Shown here one piece after another: positions 35,915 through 48,700 of a stretch of DNA of 64,000 nt. Made by a program: the position numbers and the translations under genes. The DNA is from Tubiluchus corallicola (lineage: Eukaryota; Priapulida; Priapulimorpha; Priapulimorphida; Tubiluchidae): assembly GCA_030141605.1 (NCBI GenBank), contig JAQGDQ010000127.1, forward strand, positions 308,001 through 372,000. The letters are read 5' to 3'. The stretch's first letter is position 1. Each line of letters begins with the position of its first letter. Under the pieces are notes generated by a model that ran no database searches, was not told the DNA's origin, and saw nothing but the letters and a program-made list of their open reading frames with translations.

Positions 35915-37248
35915 TTTCAATTCAATTCAATTTATTAGTCTCCTTTACACGATGTAACAATATATAATATTTATATGAGAATAATACTGCAATGATAATT
36001 GAGACAGGGTGGCGAAAGACAAAGAGGTCACCTAGTAGCCACCCCTATTCATGCAACATTAATTAGTATGGTTAATTATGTAATACTAATTCCAGCTTTG
36101 TGCGAGACATTTAATTTGCGGAAAATAGTGCATCGAAATGACAAAATAAAAAAATAATAATAGTAATAATAACCATGCATTAAAACATCAAAATAGCAAA
36201 AAAAACATTTATGTCAATAATCAATAAAAGTTGCAGTAATGTATGTAATACCCCGGAAAAGATTCATTACTTGCGTTATAAAATCACATGCAAATTATAA
36301 ACAAACAGTTCGTGGAAATAACAAAATATAAAGTAATAATAATACTAATAATAACCATGCATCAAAATGCATGTTATGTCAAAAATCAATAACAGTGAAA
36401 TACATTAGGGAAAAAATAATTACGTGTAAAAAAAAAATCCCATACAATAATCAAACAAAAATGAAATTATAATTCCAAAAATGTGAACTAAGTCATCAAA
36501 ATAAATAATGCATCAAAATAATCAAATATGTGATATGTGTCTATATATATAAATGGAGGCGGAACATCACAGTACCTTGAGCACTAGAATTATCAGATAT
36601 CTTGCTCCATTGCACTGCTATTTAACTTAGTTGTAATTTTCAAGCTCTGTCAAAAAATGTCATCATTATTACAAATGAAAATAAAAATTCATATTGCAAA
36701 TTTTAAGCAGCAGTCTAGTTCGGTAGTCTGTTTTAGATTTCACCAGTTAATATTATGTTTGCTAGTTCACTACGTACGTATACTTCTGCAAACAGCCGAC
36801 ATGAATTGTATTATTCTAAATACTATGCATGATAAAGCATAATTTCTCATAAGTGATAGTACCATCCTTATTGATGGGCATTTGCATAGTTAGTTATCAG
36901 GTATTCAAAATGCTTTTTTGAAGCAATGCCCAGAGAAGACGACATCGTAATTTCAGATGAGAATGTATTCCACAATTTAGTCCCTGTTTGTTGTATTGTT
37001 TTGAGGCCGTGTGTTGTTCTGAATTGTTTTTGATAAAATTTTCCTTTTGATGCAATTCTAGTGTTGTAGTCACGATGGTCGCTGATTTTACTGAAGTAAC
37101 TGTGAAACAGGTCTAGTAGCACATTATAGTTAGCTTTATACATAAACTTTTTAGCATGCGTAGTACATGATATGATGTTAGAAACCTTAGGAGTTAGCAG
37201 CTTGTAAATAATCGCCTGGCAAACTAAAAACAAAATCGGAATAACCAA
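35915..37248 (-). mobile_element. LINE 3' part (C-terminal ORF2 and 3' UTR)
   Basis: The minus frame from 37248 to 36868 carries DYNTRIASKGKFYQKQFRTT, then HGLKTIQQTGTKLWNTF, the C-terminal region after the reverse transcriptase in CR1-like LINEs. The element at 50.2-51.96 kb has the same region. The 3' UTR follows, with the hairpin at 36007-36044 and an ATTGA tandem tail near 35920. No reverse transcriptase motif is left in this copy. Confidence 0.65.
36007..36044 (-). other. LINE 3' UTR hairpin, copy at 36 kb
   Basis: GGGTGGC at 36007-36013 pairs perfectly with GCCACCC at 36038-36044. The loop holds GAC and GTC in the positions conserved in four other copies in the window. Confidence 0.7.
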
Positions 37249-38998
37249 AATAAATAAGAATGTTAAACAATTACTGCTATGGCTAATTATATCAGGACGT
37301 GTGATAGCTGGCCGGTTTTAAACAGTTAAAAGAGAAAGAAAAGAAAATTTTAAAGTATATCCCACATAACTTTCCGTAAAAAGTTATAATTGCCAATTGG
37401 TAAGTGACAAAAGTTTCAAAACGAATATTTTAAGCATTATTTATGAAGAGCGTTTTTTGGGCTTTAAAAATACAAAATCACGTACAGAACAAAAATGTTA
37501 CGCTGCACAAATTACAATCAAAATAAGTCTAATAAATTCATTTCAGACAACTAAAATTCTCAGATTATAAGTTACAAAATGCACGTGAAAATAACTGTTT
37601 TTAGTTGAGATTTAAAAGGTGATAGTGATGGTGTCGTTTTTACTTTTTACGTGCAGAAGTAACTGATTCTATAGCTGCAGGGCAGCATAAGAAAATGATC
37701 GACCAACACGCGTGGAGAGATTATAATCCTTGGCACATTCAAATTGTACAAATTGCCAGATCTGAATTGCCTACTACAGGCACATAGCTCTGCTGTAAGT
37801 AACTTGATCTGGCAGCAGCACTCATACTTTTTGTACACAAGCAACAAGATCTTAAAATTTATCCAGAAGTACACAATGCAGCAAGAGTATAACTGAACCA
37901 AAACTGGAGTTTATTGTCTGTGAGATAAACTGCAGTGACAACAGACAAAAACAGCAGTGATGCTAAACTTGAAAGACAGAAGATGTGAAAAATAAAGATA
38001 CGCCAGGATATAAGCCAGAAAGTAGTTGTTACTGCTTCATCATTCCTTCTTTTATGATTGGTAATTCTGTATGCCTGGTGGCAAAAAAAACAGTAAGTAG
38101 CCAAGAACCACTTTTGAAGTATTTGAGTTGCCATCAGGCCAAGGAAACTGATTCAACTGAATAACTCTTGTCTTCGAACAAAATCAAGTACATTGTTAAT
38201 CAAAATCAAGTACATTGTTAACTTATGGATAAAACTACAAAATTTACTTTTTATTTTTTTGAAATTTTGTTTATTATTATCCCTTCAATAACCCCACACT
38301 CAATCTAGTCTACAGAAAACATAATAAACATTTAACATTTTTACACATTTCTGGTAAGGCACCACCAACAGAGCAATCTATAAGTTTTTTACCCCTGATG
38401 ATAATAATAATCACTTATCTTAGCAGCACTAGTATAAAAAAACTGCTGTGTTCATAAAAATACAAAAAACAGAGATACATAAACGCCTATTTCTTCAAAG
38501 AAGCCATTTCATACTCAAGAATAAAGTTATAAATAAGCTTTAAAATGCCTCCTTATTGGATACATGAATGTAAATATTTGCCTAGTAAACAGTTTAATTT
38601 CTTAATTTCAAGTGTTTTTAGTTATTTGTAGATGCCAAATCAATAAAAAACACACAATCTGTATTAATAACACTTCAAAAATATTGTCTGTAAAAAGTAA
38701 TAAATTTCATAAAAGAATAATTCAAAAGTAACTGCACCAAAAATATAAATCTTCTTAATAAAGTTTGCCATATTATTGGCTTGTAATTGTTTTTTCTAAT
38801 ATCACAGGGGCTTAACTTTCATTTCTGTAGTTTACATTGGTAATGTACCGAAATACAATGAAATTTCACATTAAACTGAATTATTTTTTACACGACCAAT
38901 AATTCAAGTAGTTTCTAGTTTTGCGTGACCTGAGCTAAAAGTTTATAATAACCGTTAGCGTGCCATAGCTATCCTCAAGTTACCATGGTGAATATATA
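37249..38998. other. Region between LINE and paraoxonase 3' end
   Basis: It contains a minus-strand frame at 38074-37859 preceded by a strong pyrimidine-rich acceptor (TTTTTTTTGCCACCAG). The frame encodes one hydrophobic helix (ISWRIFIFHIFCLSSL and following). I do not recognise it and found no partner exon, so it is not called as a gene. The rest is AT-rich and should include the 3' UTR of the paraoxonase gene. Confidence 0.35.
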
Positions 38999-41900
38999 TT
39001 AATATGCATAAAGAATATCACAGAGAAGGAGTCGATCACGAAGTGAACCAATCAGCATCTTATTTTTATATAGAACAGCACCAGTTGACTGGCCAATCAA
39101 AGTGCCATCATCCGCAAATATTTCTGTTATCTTTGTGGCTTCACCACTCTTCATATGAAAGTGCAATATCTACAAAAAATCACAAATAAATATAGAATTG
39201 CAAACGGATTAGGATAATGGGATTGGTGCAGATTTAGTTCCACCTGCTCTGGATCCAAAAGCTTACAGGCATCTGAATCCAGAAAAAATTTAAATTTCTG
39301 TAATAATAATATAATTACACAGTATAACAATAATAATGTTAAATTTGCACAATAAAAAAACTCATTTCCATCTATCTCACCTACATACACTCCAGAGCTG
39401 TACAGAATTGTTGATGCTCACAAAATGTAAAAAGCAGAAATAAATTTATCAAATATCCATACTTAGTTCTAGACCTATAAGTGCAAAACGTGTCCAGTTT
39501 GAAGTAAAATCAAATTTGTCAAAGTATACCCAGTACTTTGAAAAAATAATCAGAACCATTTTCGCAGTTAAATAGATCTTAAAAATTTGGCTTTAGACAA
39601 TTAAGGATGAAACATCAATTAAATAAAAACAAAGTTATGATCTGGTTGACATCATCTACATTGTGAATTGAAAATGTAAGCATGTCTTTTAGAGGTTATC
39701 AGATTAGTAAAACGTGCGCACCTTGCACAATACAGACATTTTAAGAGAGAAAATGGAAGAAATTATTAACTTAAAAAATATTAATGGAACATTTAAATTC
39801 TGCTCGTAAAATACATCATTGCAGAATATTGATGGAAAACTTTCATCAAATGCAAAATAGTTAAAAGTAAAGGAGAAAAGATTAGTAGTTGGAAGTATTA
39901 GATGTGCAACAAAAAATTTCATTGATACTACCAAGACTGCCAAGTGTTGTAAAACCAAGAATGACATGAGCCAGAGCCTATTTGAAATATGACCATACCT
40001 GTGATGGAGCTTTCTCAAAATCAGGATATTCCTCACTCTTTAACAATTGATATGCAACTGGATGACAGCCGGCAAACACATCTCCTGTGTCACTGTCGAC
40101 CCAAATGTTATCACAGTTACTTGCAAGATCTTGATTCTGAAATTCAGGTGCTCTTTTACATGTGTGTAGTATTAGAAGAGATCAATAAAAAAGCCATTTT
40201 TAATATAATATATTACACACTGATGTAATACACTTAATTAAAAATATTAAAACTCCCCAAAACAGGTTAAAAATATCAAACACCCATATCTCGGTTTGCC
40301 GTACAAAAAAAACGACTGTGAGAATTTGCCGATTGTCCATATTTAAAAGTACTAAGCTAATACGTCGTGTATTAGACTCACGGCAATGTAAAATCAATCG
40401 CTTAATTGTCTGATACACGTCTAGTACAGGCAGCTCTCACGCAAAATCTGTCGGCAATTGACTCAAGTAACTCTGCACAATTGAACGTACATTTTTTCTG
40501 CACACGCTTGAATAAGATACTTTTGTGTGACCAATGAGTTTTTACTATGTTTAAGTGGTCTTACTTCACTTTTGTGCAGTATAATATACAGAGAAACAAT
40601 CACGTCAAGTGCAGTTTGTATATGCTAATTATATGCTAACATGCTAAGTACTGTTTATTATGTGCTAATACCACTACATTATTATGCTGTGGTTTCATCT
40701 TGAATCTGTTACCCGCTTATCCACTGCAATTAACCATGCAATTAGCGGTCAGCTCACGAACCAACTGACTGTGTCCATAGTATGCAGGACTTTTTAACAG
40801 TCCAGATTTTGTTCAATTCTTCCAATATCCAGCAAACCGAGACAAGAGTGTACTTGTCTCATACAAGCATGCGGCATTCTAGGATATTCTGTGTTTGTTA
40901 CGGACCTTCTGTATTTACTAAAAGAGGATTGGGTGCAAGGCTTCAAAACGGAATTCAAACGTAGTAGAAAAATTTACTGAACTGACAAATTTTTAAATCT
41001 AGACTAGCTCAAAGGCTGTCTTGCTAGGTGCTTGTTTTGCAAACACATTCCTACATAAGGCACCTGTAGTGGAAAATTTCTGAAAGCCTACTTGTTGCCA
41101 AATAAACACTTCAAAAGAAGTATTAAGACAATTTACTAAGACGTGCTAAAAATATGTATTCGTTGTTCGTAGTAGATTTTTTTAATTTTACACATTGACT
41201 CATTCTACTGTTTTTCAGTTTTAGAACCTTCATTTGTCAAAATGAAGTTTGACATTTTAAAATAAAGATCACCATAATTTATAGGAAGGGCACAGGATCA
41301 GCTACTGGTTATTTCTGATTTAGATATTCTAGTAACTAATGCTTTTGCATTCAACTTTGAATAAAAAAAATTCTAAGTGACTAAATAACTATTGTTGAGT
41401 TTTGTATGGAGATGACCTAGGTTTTATTTTTTTTCATTTACTGCTACCAGGCAATAGAATATGTGCAATGGTAGAAAGAATGATATGCATGGAATATACA
41501 CAAAAAGATAACAATGCATTACCTGCACTTCCTTCAACTCAAAATCTTTCAGAATTTCGAATGAATAAAATTTCCGTCGTGCCACTAGATACAGGTATCT
41601 ACATAAAATGAAGGTTAGTCAGAGTGATGAAATTGCAAATATGAATAACTACTTGAACGAAATGCAGCAAATGCTGCTGATGCTGCTGAAAATTATGTGT
41701 GAATTATAAGTGCTAATTCTACTGATGACAATATTTTAAGTTTTTTATTTACTAAGCATATAATAAGCTTTTATTGAAATTTTAAGCTACAATAAACAAA
41801 TATACATTAAGTGAGCCTCATGTATGTTCACAAATCCAGATATAAAAATAAAAACAATGATACCTTCCATCTTTTGACCTGGCAAGTCCATTAGGCAAAT

Positions 41901-44900
41901 ACAAATTGCCTGCAACTTCATGTGCTTTAGTGTGTTCATTATAATGTAACACGCTTCCCCAAGGCAACTCTCCGAATATCTCCATTTGTTTTAATGGTGG
42001 TTTTGCAAAAAAGTGGAAATTGGTAATGAAAAATCCTGTTTCACTTGTTGGAACCAATGTGTTGCCTCTGCATTAAAAAGTATGCATGTAAAAGTGGTGA
42101 ACCATTGGTATCATTAACATTCAAAGTAAAGGTAAGACCTTCAAGTGAAAATGCATTAATTTACTACACACAATAATTTTTCAAAAATCCCAACTTGCAA
42201 CTAAACTGAAAACTGACACACAGGAGTGGCCAAATCATAGCTTGCTTTAATCGATTAAATCTCAGACTCTCAGCACTAGTCAACAATTTTGTGTTGCAAC
42301 AATTTCAATCATACTAAAACATTGTTCGGTGATAGTGCTCATTTAATCATTGGTACCCAATAACTGCTCTTGGACCATTGATTTAGACAAATCATTTATG
42401 GTGGAATCAATGGTAGAATGTCAATGTGTATAAATATCAACCACTGGCAGCTAATAATAAATGAACTGTAGTTGAAACAAACAGTAAACTCCCCTACTAT
42501 TTGCCAGCTGATGTGGCCATGCTAATGCGCACATGTCTACTTAAGCAACATTGCAAGCGACGATGGCAACAGAATGATAGCGGTCTGTGAGGTTTTCCAT
42601 CTAACCATAGAATTTTTATCAGGCATTCTAATCGAAAAGAAAAAGTAATAAAACACTCAAACACTAGCTGACAGTTTTCAGTAGCGATAGTTTCATGGGA
42701 ATTTAAAATCTCTACTATGTTATAGTTTAAATGTCGACTGCAAGTTATGAAGTTTTCATGCAGGTTGTCAAAAAAGAGAAGCCATACCACCTGTTAATCA
42801 CTCGTCAGCACATTCATTTGTTGTTATTTACTGATAATATATAGGTGCTCATTAGACAGGATGCACACTAACACTGGGCACAATGATGTACACAATTTTA
42901 AAAATCTGCACTGAAAAGCTAGGCCATTTGGTATGGCATAATAATAATAATAATAATAAACTAGTTAACAATGTTTCTGTCGTGGTCATAAATTGAAGAT
43001 TTTGCAGTCAATAGTTATAAAATTGAGCCTTATATATGAAGAGACGACAGCCTTTTTTTGAAAGTGCTTATTTCCTTTTATTGAATTCACCTTGCTTGAA
43101 TACATAGGAAGTGCATTTCAAAATGAAACCTCGGCATTTTTCTGTTCAGCCCGTCACCCAGAGATCAAAGGTCAACCAATCCTGGCATTTGACGTGGTAG
43201 ACCCTGGAAGGCATTTGTCTCCTTGACCCCTCGTTTGCCCCTAACAGGGTCACAAGTTAACAATTCACACTGTAACCTATACCATTCGAGACCTTTCATC
43301 AAGTCCTTTCATTTGATGAAACTACAGCAAAATCTTACTGTTTTTCATGGAGTTATTTATTAAAGAGCTAAAAGTAAATAAAGGAAATAAATAGTAACAA
43401 TAATAATAATAATAATAATAATAACTCAATGAAAAACAGTAAGATTTTGCTATGGCAAAGTCTCACAGCAAAATCTTAATAATGGAAACACTCCAAAGCT
43501 GAAGTCATAAGCATTACACTATGATTTGGGAATCCTGTATAGAGCGTGTATGAAATAGTGTGTTTTCTTCTTCTTTATAATTGAAGACTTCTACTCTGTC
43601 TTGCAGGTTTTCTGGGTGACTGATTACAAATACAGTAACAATACCTACAAAGACAAGGCAAAACACATTACAAAATAGTTCTCTGTAGTATAGTTTGCTC
43701 ATAATTATCAATGCACTGATTTGCATAAACTATATGCATAAAAAGCCGAGCTTAAAAAACTGCTTGTTCATTTCAAGTTATGATTTTCGAGTTTACATAT
43801 GAAAACCATGTTATCCTTCTTTTTTGTTATTCAAATTAATAAAAGTTAGTGCAACAAAACCTTATATCACATTATAATGCAAAGAGGCTATTAAAATTAA
43901 TTTACTACTGCATGCTTTAAAATATCAGTTAGGAAATGTAAATGTAATTTATTTTTTGAGATTACCATTCTCTATCCAATGTGCTATTCCATGTGGATTG
44001 AAATCAATTAAGTTGCCTTTTATGGTAACCTCCCTTACCCTTCCGGGGCTAGCAAAGTCAAACATATAAATTCGACCTTTCATATTTTTGTACTTTTCGT
44101 GTAGCATAGTTATAGAATACCTCAGTCCCTGAAATTAAACAAAGGCAAAAATAAGAGTGACTGGTATTAAAGACTAAAAGTAAATAAAGGAAAAAATAAT
44201 TTGTTTTACTGCAATCTGACTTTAATTCTGATACCTCGACTGGTATGCCATGTTCAAAACTCCATTATCTGAGTCTCACTGATGAATATAAAATACAAGT
44301 ATTAAAAACATAGTATAAAAACAGACCTTGGAGTCGCCGAGGCTATTACATATCTAAGGCTTTAGATAAAGTCTAGCACAGAGATCTACTCCACAGACTT
44401 TAATCGCATGGCATAAGTGGCAGTTTTCTGCCTATTATATCGATATAATTATCTAAGCAATTGCAGATTGCACACTGTTTGTGAAGACCAGTCTTCACCT
44501 GTACATGAAAACGATCCTAGCATTCCTTAAGAGGCCGCAATAGCCACCATTTTGTTCCACTATTTATCAGTAACCTGCCAAAATCTGTATTCTCTACCCT
44601 CGCTATTGATGCTGACTATATTTTTATGTACTAATACGTTTTGAACCTTCAGCGCAAGCACAAGAAGACAGTCACTGCAGCGATTACCATGGTAAAAGTT
44701 ACCTATTAATCTCCAATCTGCACATCAACCTGTCCAGAAAAATCAATCCAGAAAAAGCTTGGCAAGTCACAACAAAGTCACCACACGTAAATATAACTGA
44801 TAGTGCGCCGTTGCTTCGTCGGAAATCAAAAATCAACAAAGATCTTGGATAAATGAGTCATAGTGATATTCTCACTAACACAAATTGTACTCCTTCAATT

Positions 44901-45736
44901 ACAGTCCCATATAATGGCAGCACTAAATATTAAGATACGTGTTCTTTACTCAACATCAAATGCTCATTTTCATATTTTTGTGAGTTTTCATCCATTTGGT
45001 TCTGTTTCTTCCCGACGAGAGGGCTATTATTTTACAACATCCCTTATAAAACTTATCACACAATACCCTACTGGACTATTCCCAACTATCAATATCTTGA
45101 ATGGAGTCTTAAACTAGCTTTGATGCAGGATGCTATATTGCCTATTAAAAAGTCTGGTTAGGTCTGATTTATGCTAAATCCTGCAGTCTCTTGCTCATTG
45201 GAGGTCAATTGCTACATTAAGTGACTTCATCACTATTTTTAGATGATGGTCGTTTTCGAGATGCTCGCAGGACTTCTCATCAATGGCTCTCAATAGCCAA
45301 CACTGTTTGCAGGACTCATTCTTCTGCTGCTTCTCTTACTCTTGCATGCACATTCCTAGAACAGTTTTTCCTAGGCTTTTTTATCTGCAGAGTTTACTAC
45401 CAAAAAATTGTTTCCCTGAAGACTATGATGTCACCCAGATTCAAGAACATCAGCAAATATCTCCACTAACAAACTAGTTAGATGAATTTTACTTCCCAGG
45501 AGAAGTCACATTTTTTTCACATTTTCAACTTTGTACTGTAGCCCCTTGTGTTGAATTGCATTTGACCTTGTTTGAGGTGATTTGTACAAAAAAATTTACT
45601 AAGTAAGTTAATAAGTAAAGGAATATACATACTGATGTTATTAGTACTTTTCCACCAGGGAACATTGTGAAGTCTTCAGAACCATACTCTGGAAATTAAT
45701 GAACGGACTCACAATCAAGACACTTGATCAAGACAA

Positions 45737-45784
<48 letters not shown>

Positions 45785-48700
45785 GTTGCATCAATTATAT
45801 AATTGATGCATGTGATATAATCACATCAATGTAATTATACCAGAATTTTTCTTTATGAAGGATGCTAATAAATTTTTATTCCTGATGGGAAGTAATGATT
45901 TAGAAGTAATTAAGGCATTTATTGATTATGCTGTAAAAGCATTTTTAAGACATGATGAACAACATACTATGTAATGATTATATCACTGAAAATGAGGCCT
46001 AATGAATGACAATTTATTTTAAATACTTAATATTTTAAACTCTTCATTAAATAACTAATATAACTAACAGGAAGATTTATTAATAGTAGAAAAATTGTTT
46101 TGTTTGTATATACTGTCATTATATTTCAAAATCGAAATTGTATGTACGTCTTGTTTTTTTCTTGTATTGTATGTATTTTTGACACTAATAAATAAAATAT
46201 CTTAAATATCAATACACCAATATATGTATATATGTGTCATCAATAGTCGCACATGTCAATTTGCATGAAGCATAATGCTAACTGAGTATGATTAGCAAAG
46301 ACCACAATCTATTTACAACCACTTGTAGCACAGAAGTTCTTTTGTTTAATATGTTTACAGGCAATATACAAGCAGTTCTGGATGCATACACATGATGCAG
46401 TACTATGAATTTATTAACATCACAGTCAAGATATTGGGGCAATGTACTAAACTTGAGACATACATGGATACATTAGTAATTAATACAATCACTGACAAAA
46501 TCAGTCACACATTTTATTTATAAGTGAAATGTTTAGTTAAGCTTTCGAGCTTTTTCTGACTGCAGGACAGAGGAGGTCAACCAGATTTGTAGAGTGCAAG
46601 TAGCAAAATTTTAAAAGTTATGTGACTTCACTGGGCACAGAACAATGACACTACTGCTGCTCCTACTAAGTGTGACATTATATTTACCTGCAATACCCTG
46701 AACTTGAACACACGGACCAGGAGCATGGCTATAAACTTCTTTGTTAAAATCCATCATATATCTGAAAAAAAATTTAATTGCGACTAGCTTTTAACCAAAA
46801 AAATCTAGAAAAGTAAATTATATTTTCAAACTAAAACCGGGAGCAAATCCAAATAAAACAGACAGATACAATGTCATTTCACAGGTACAGTTCAAAATTT
46901 TGGTCATTTTGGTCCTTACTGACTATCAGTTACTAATCGTGGATTAAATAGTGTTTTTGTCATTTATCGAATGTTGGCTGTTTCATCTAAAGCCGGGTTT
47001 CCATTTTTTGATACGTACAGTAGAAGCTCTGATTCAATTAGTCGAGTGAATCTATGAGCCAATGTGTGAAGTACTATTAGGGTAGCTGACTCGATGACCA
47101 ATTGGTCTTTCGCTACCCTTTCTCCTGCACCCCCCTTAACTCTTTCCTTTATGCTTAATTTATCCTTTTTAATCAATAACTAAAAAAATAATTAGTCAAT
47201 TTGTATACAGGTGTAAATGAGGAGATAAATAAAAATGTCTATGTCTATGTCTCTATTAGTACAGGGGTATGAGTCATCACTTTTCAGCTTAGCATACACT
47301 GCAAAGGCTGCAAGACCTTTAAATATTAGGCTTTTATGCTAATGGTATATTTTTCAAAATTAACTTTGTGCTCTATGACATTTTTGCTTGTAAAGTCACA
47401 AAGAATACTGACAGTTTACTGTCCCTGCATATGTGGCATTACAACAACAGTTAACTAATTAAACGTTCTCTCACAAGCAGAAAAACCTTCAAAAGGAAAC
47501 CACTAGGCATGTGATTAAAAGTTTGGTTTCCATAAATTCTTGGGCAACAAAGTTGATTGCGACAGATGAGCAGGTGTCAAATTCTAAGCAAAAATGCTAT
47601 GCTAGTATATTAGCACATGAAAAATGTACTTGCTTACAAACAAAACTGTACCCTAACATAATTGTCTCTATCTATATTACAATATATAAAAGTGAATGAA
47701 AAACGCTGTAAAAGTAGTAAAATCTCTTCGATCACACAGAAGTTCAAGATTTTCTTCAAGATTTCAAGATTTATTTAGCCAACATATAAACATTCGAACC
47801 AATTTGTGCATGTGTGGAGAAAGAAAAGGATTGATGAAAAGGAGGAAAGGGAAAAAAGGCACAAAGAACTGGAAAAGCTGTGTCGATGTGAAAACTGATG
47901 CTGTTCCGACAATGACGGCATTTACAATACAATAATAATAATGATAATAATAAACCTAACAACAACAACAACAATAATAATAAAATAACAATAATAGTAA
48001 TAATAATAATAGTGACAATAATAATAGTATCTATTTCTATTATCATCAATATCACCTGCATCATAATATAGATAAATAATGATAATAGCAACTATTAATA
48101 AATTTTAAAGCTGAATTATCCTCAAAGTTATGTATCAACTCACACAATGCCTTAAAGACTACGTACATAACAATTACATAACATATGAACTTATTTTTTA
48201 CTTTATATACACAGAGTTATTCGAGTCATTTGCCAGTAATATTTATAAACATTTGAGTAGGAGCGGCCCGTGCCAGACATTTTGAGTCAATTAGGCAACT
48301 AATTCTATTAAGAATGAGTCAGTAAAAAAATGGTACCCAAGGTATTTAGAAACTAACCAACAGCTCACTGACTCATTAGGTTATAGATTGAAAGCCACTT
48401 CAAAAAATAAAGTATATGTGCAATCACCAGAAGGCAAAAAATTGTTGTCAACAACTTTTGGCATTCTTATTGACCTTTGCCAATTATCATTTATGGGTGA
48501 AGAATAAAATATCTACTGGCGTCAGTTTTTATTAAAACCAGATTGCAAAGTTAATCTCAAAGAAATTAGAAAACTATGAATTTACAGCCCATTATTGGTC
48601 TTTATCAACTATCCTTCCTGATGAGAAAAGCAATTGTAAACAACGTTTCACCCCGGCAAAGACACGGCTCTTAGGGATGCTTATTGACTGGATAATTATC

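Larger units (their letters stand above)
47025..48335. mobile_element. Diverged second copy of the 0.98-kb MITE, with nested insertions
   Basis: Blocks match the element at 12232-13213 in the same order: CAGTAGA at the left end, ATGAGTCA near 47270, CACTGCAAAGG, AAACCACTAGGCATGTGATT, CTTGCTTACAAACAAAACT, and GAGTCAATTAGGCAACT at the right end. It is longer than the first copy because a LINE 3' end (47079-47256) and an AT-trinucleotide expansion (47930-48040) sit inside. It lies within paraoxonase intron 1. Confidence 0.55.

Noticed and set aside
47771-48091. 106-codon minus frame rich in Ile and Leu
   Set aside because: Product of an AAT/AAC simple repeat, not a membrane protein.
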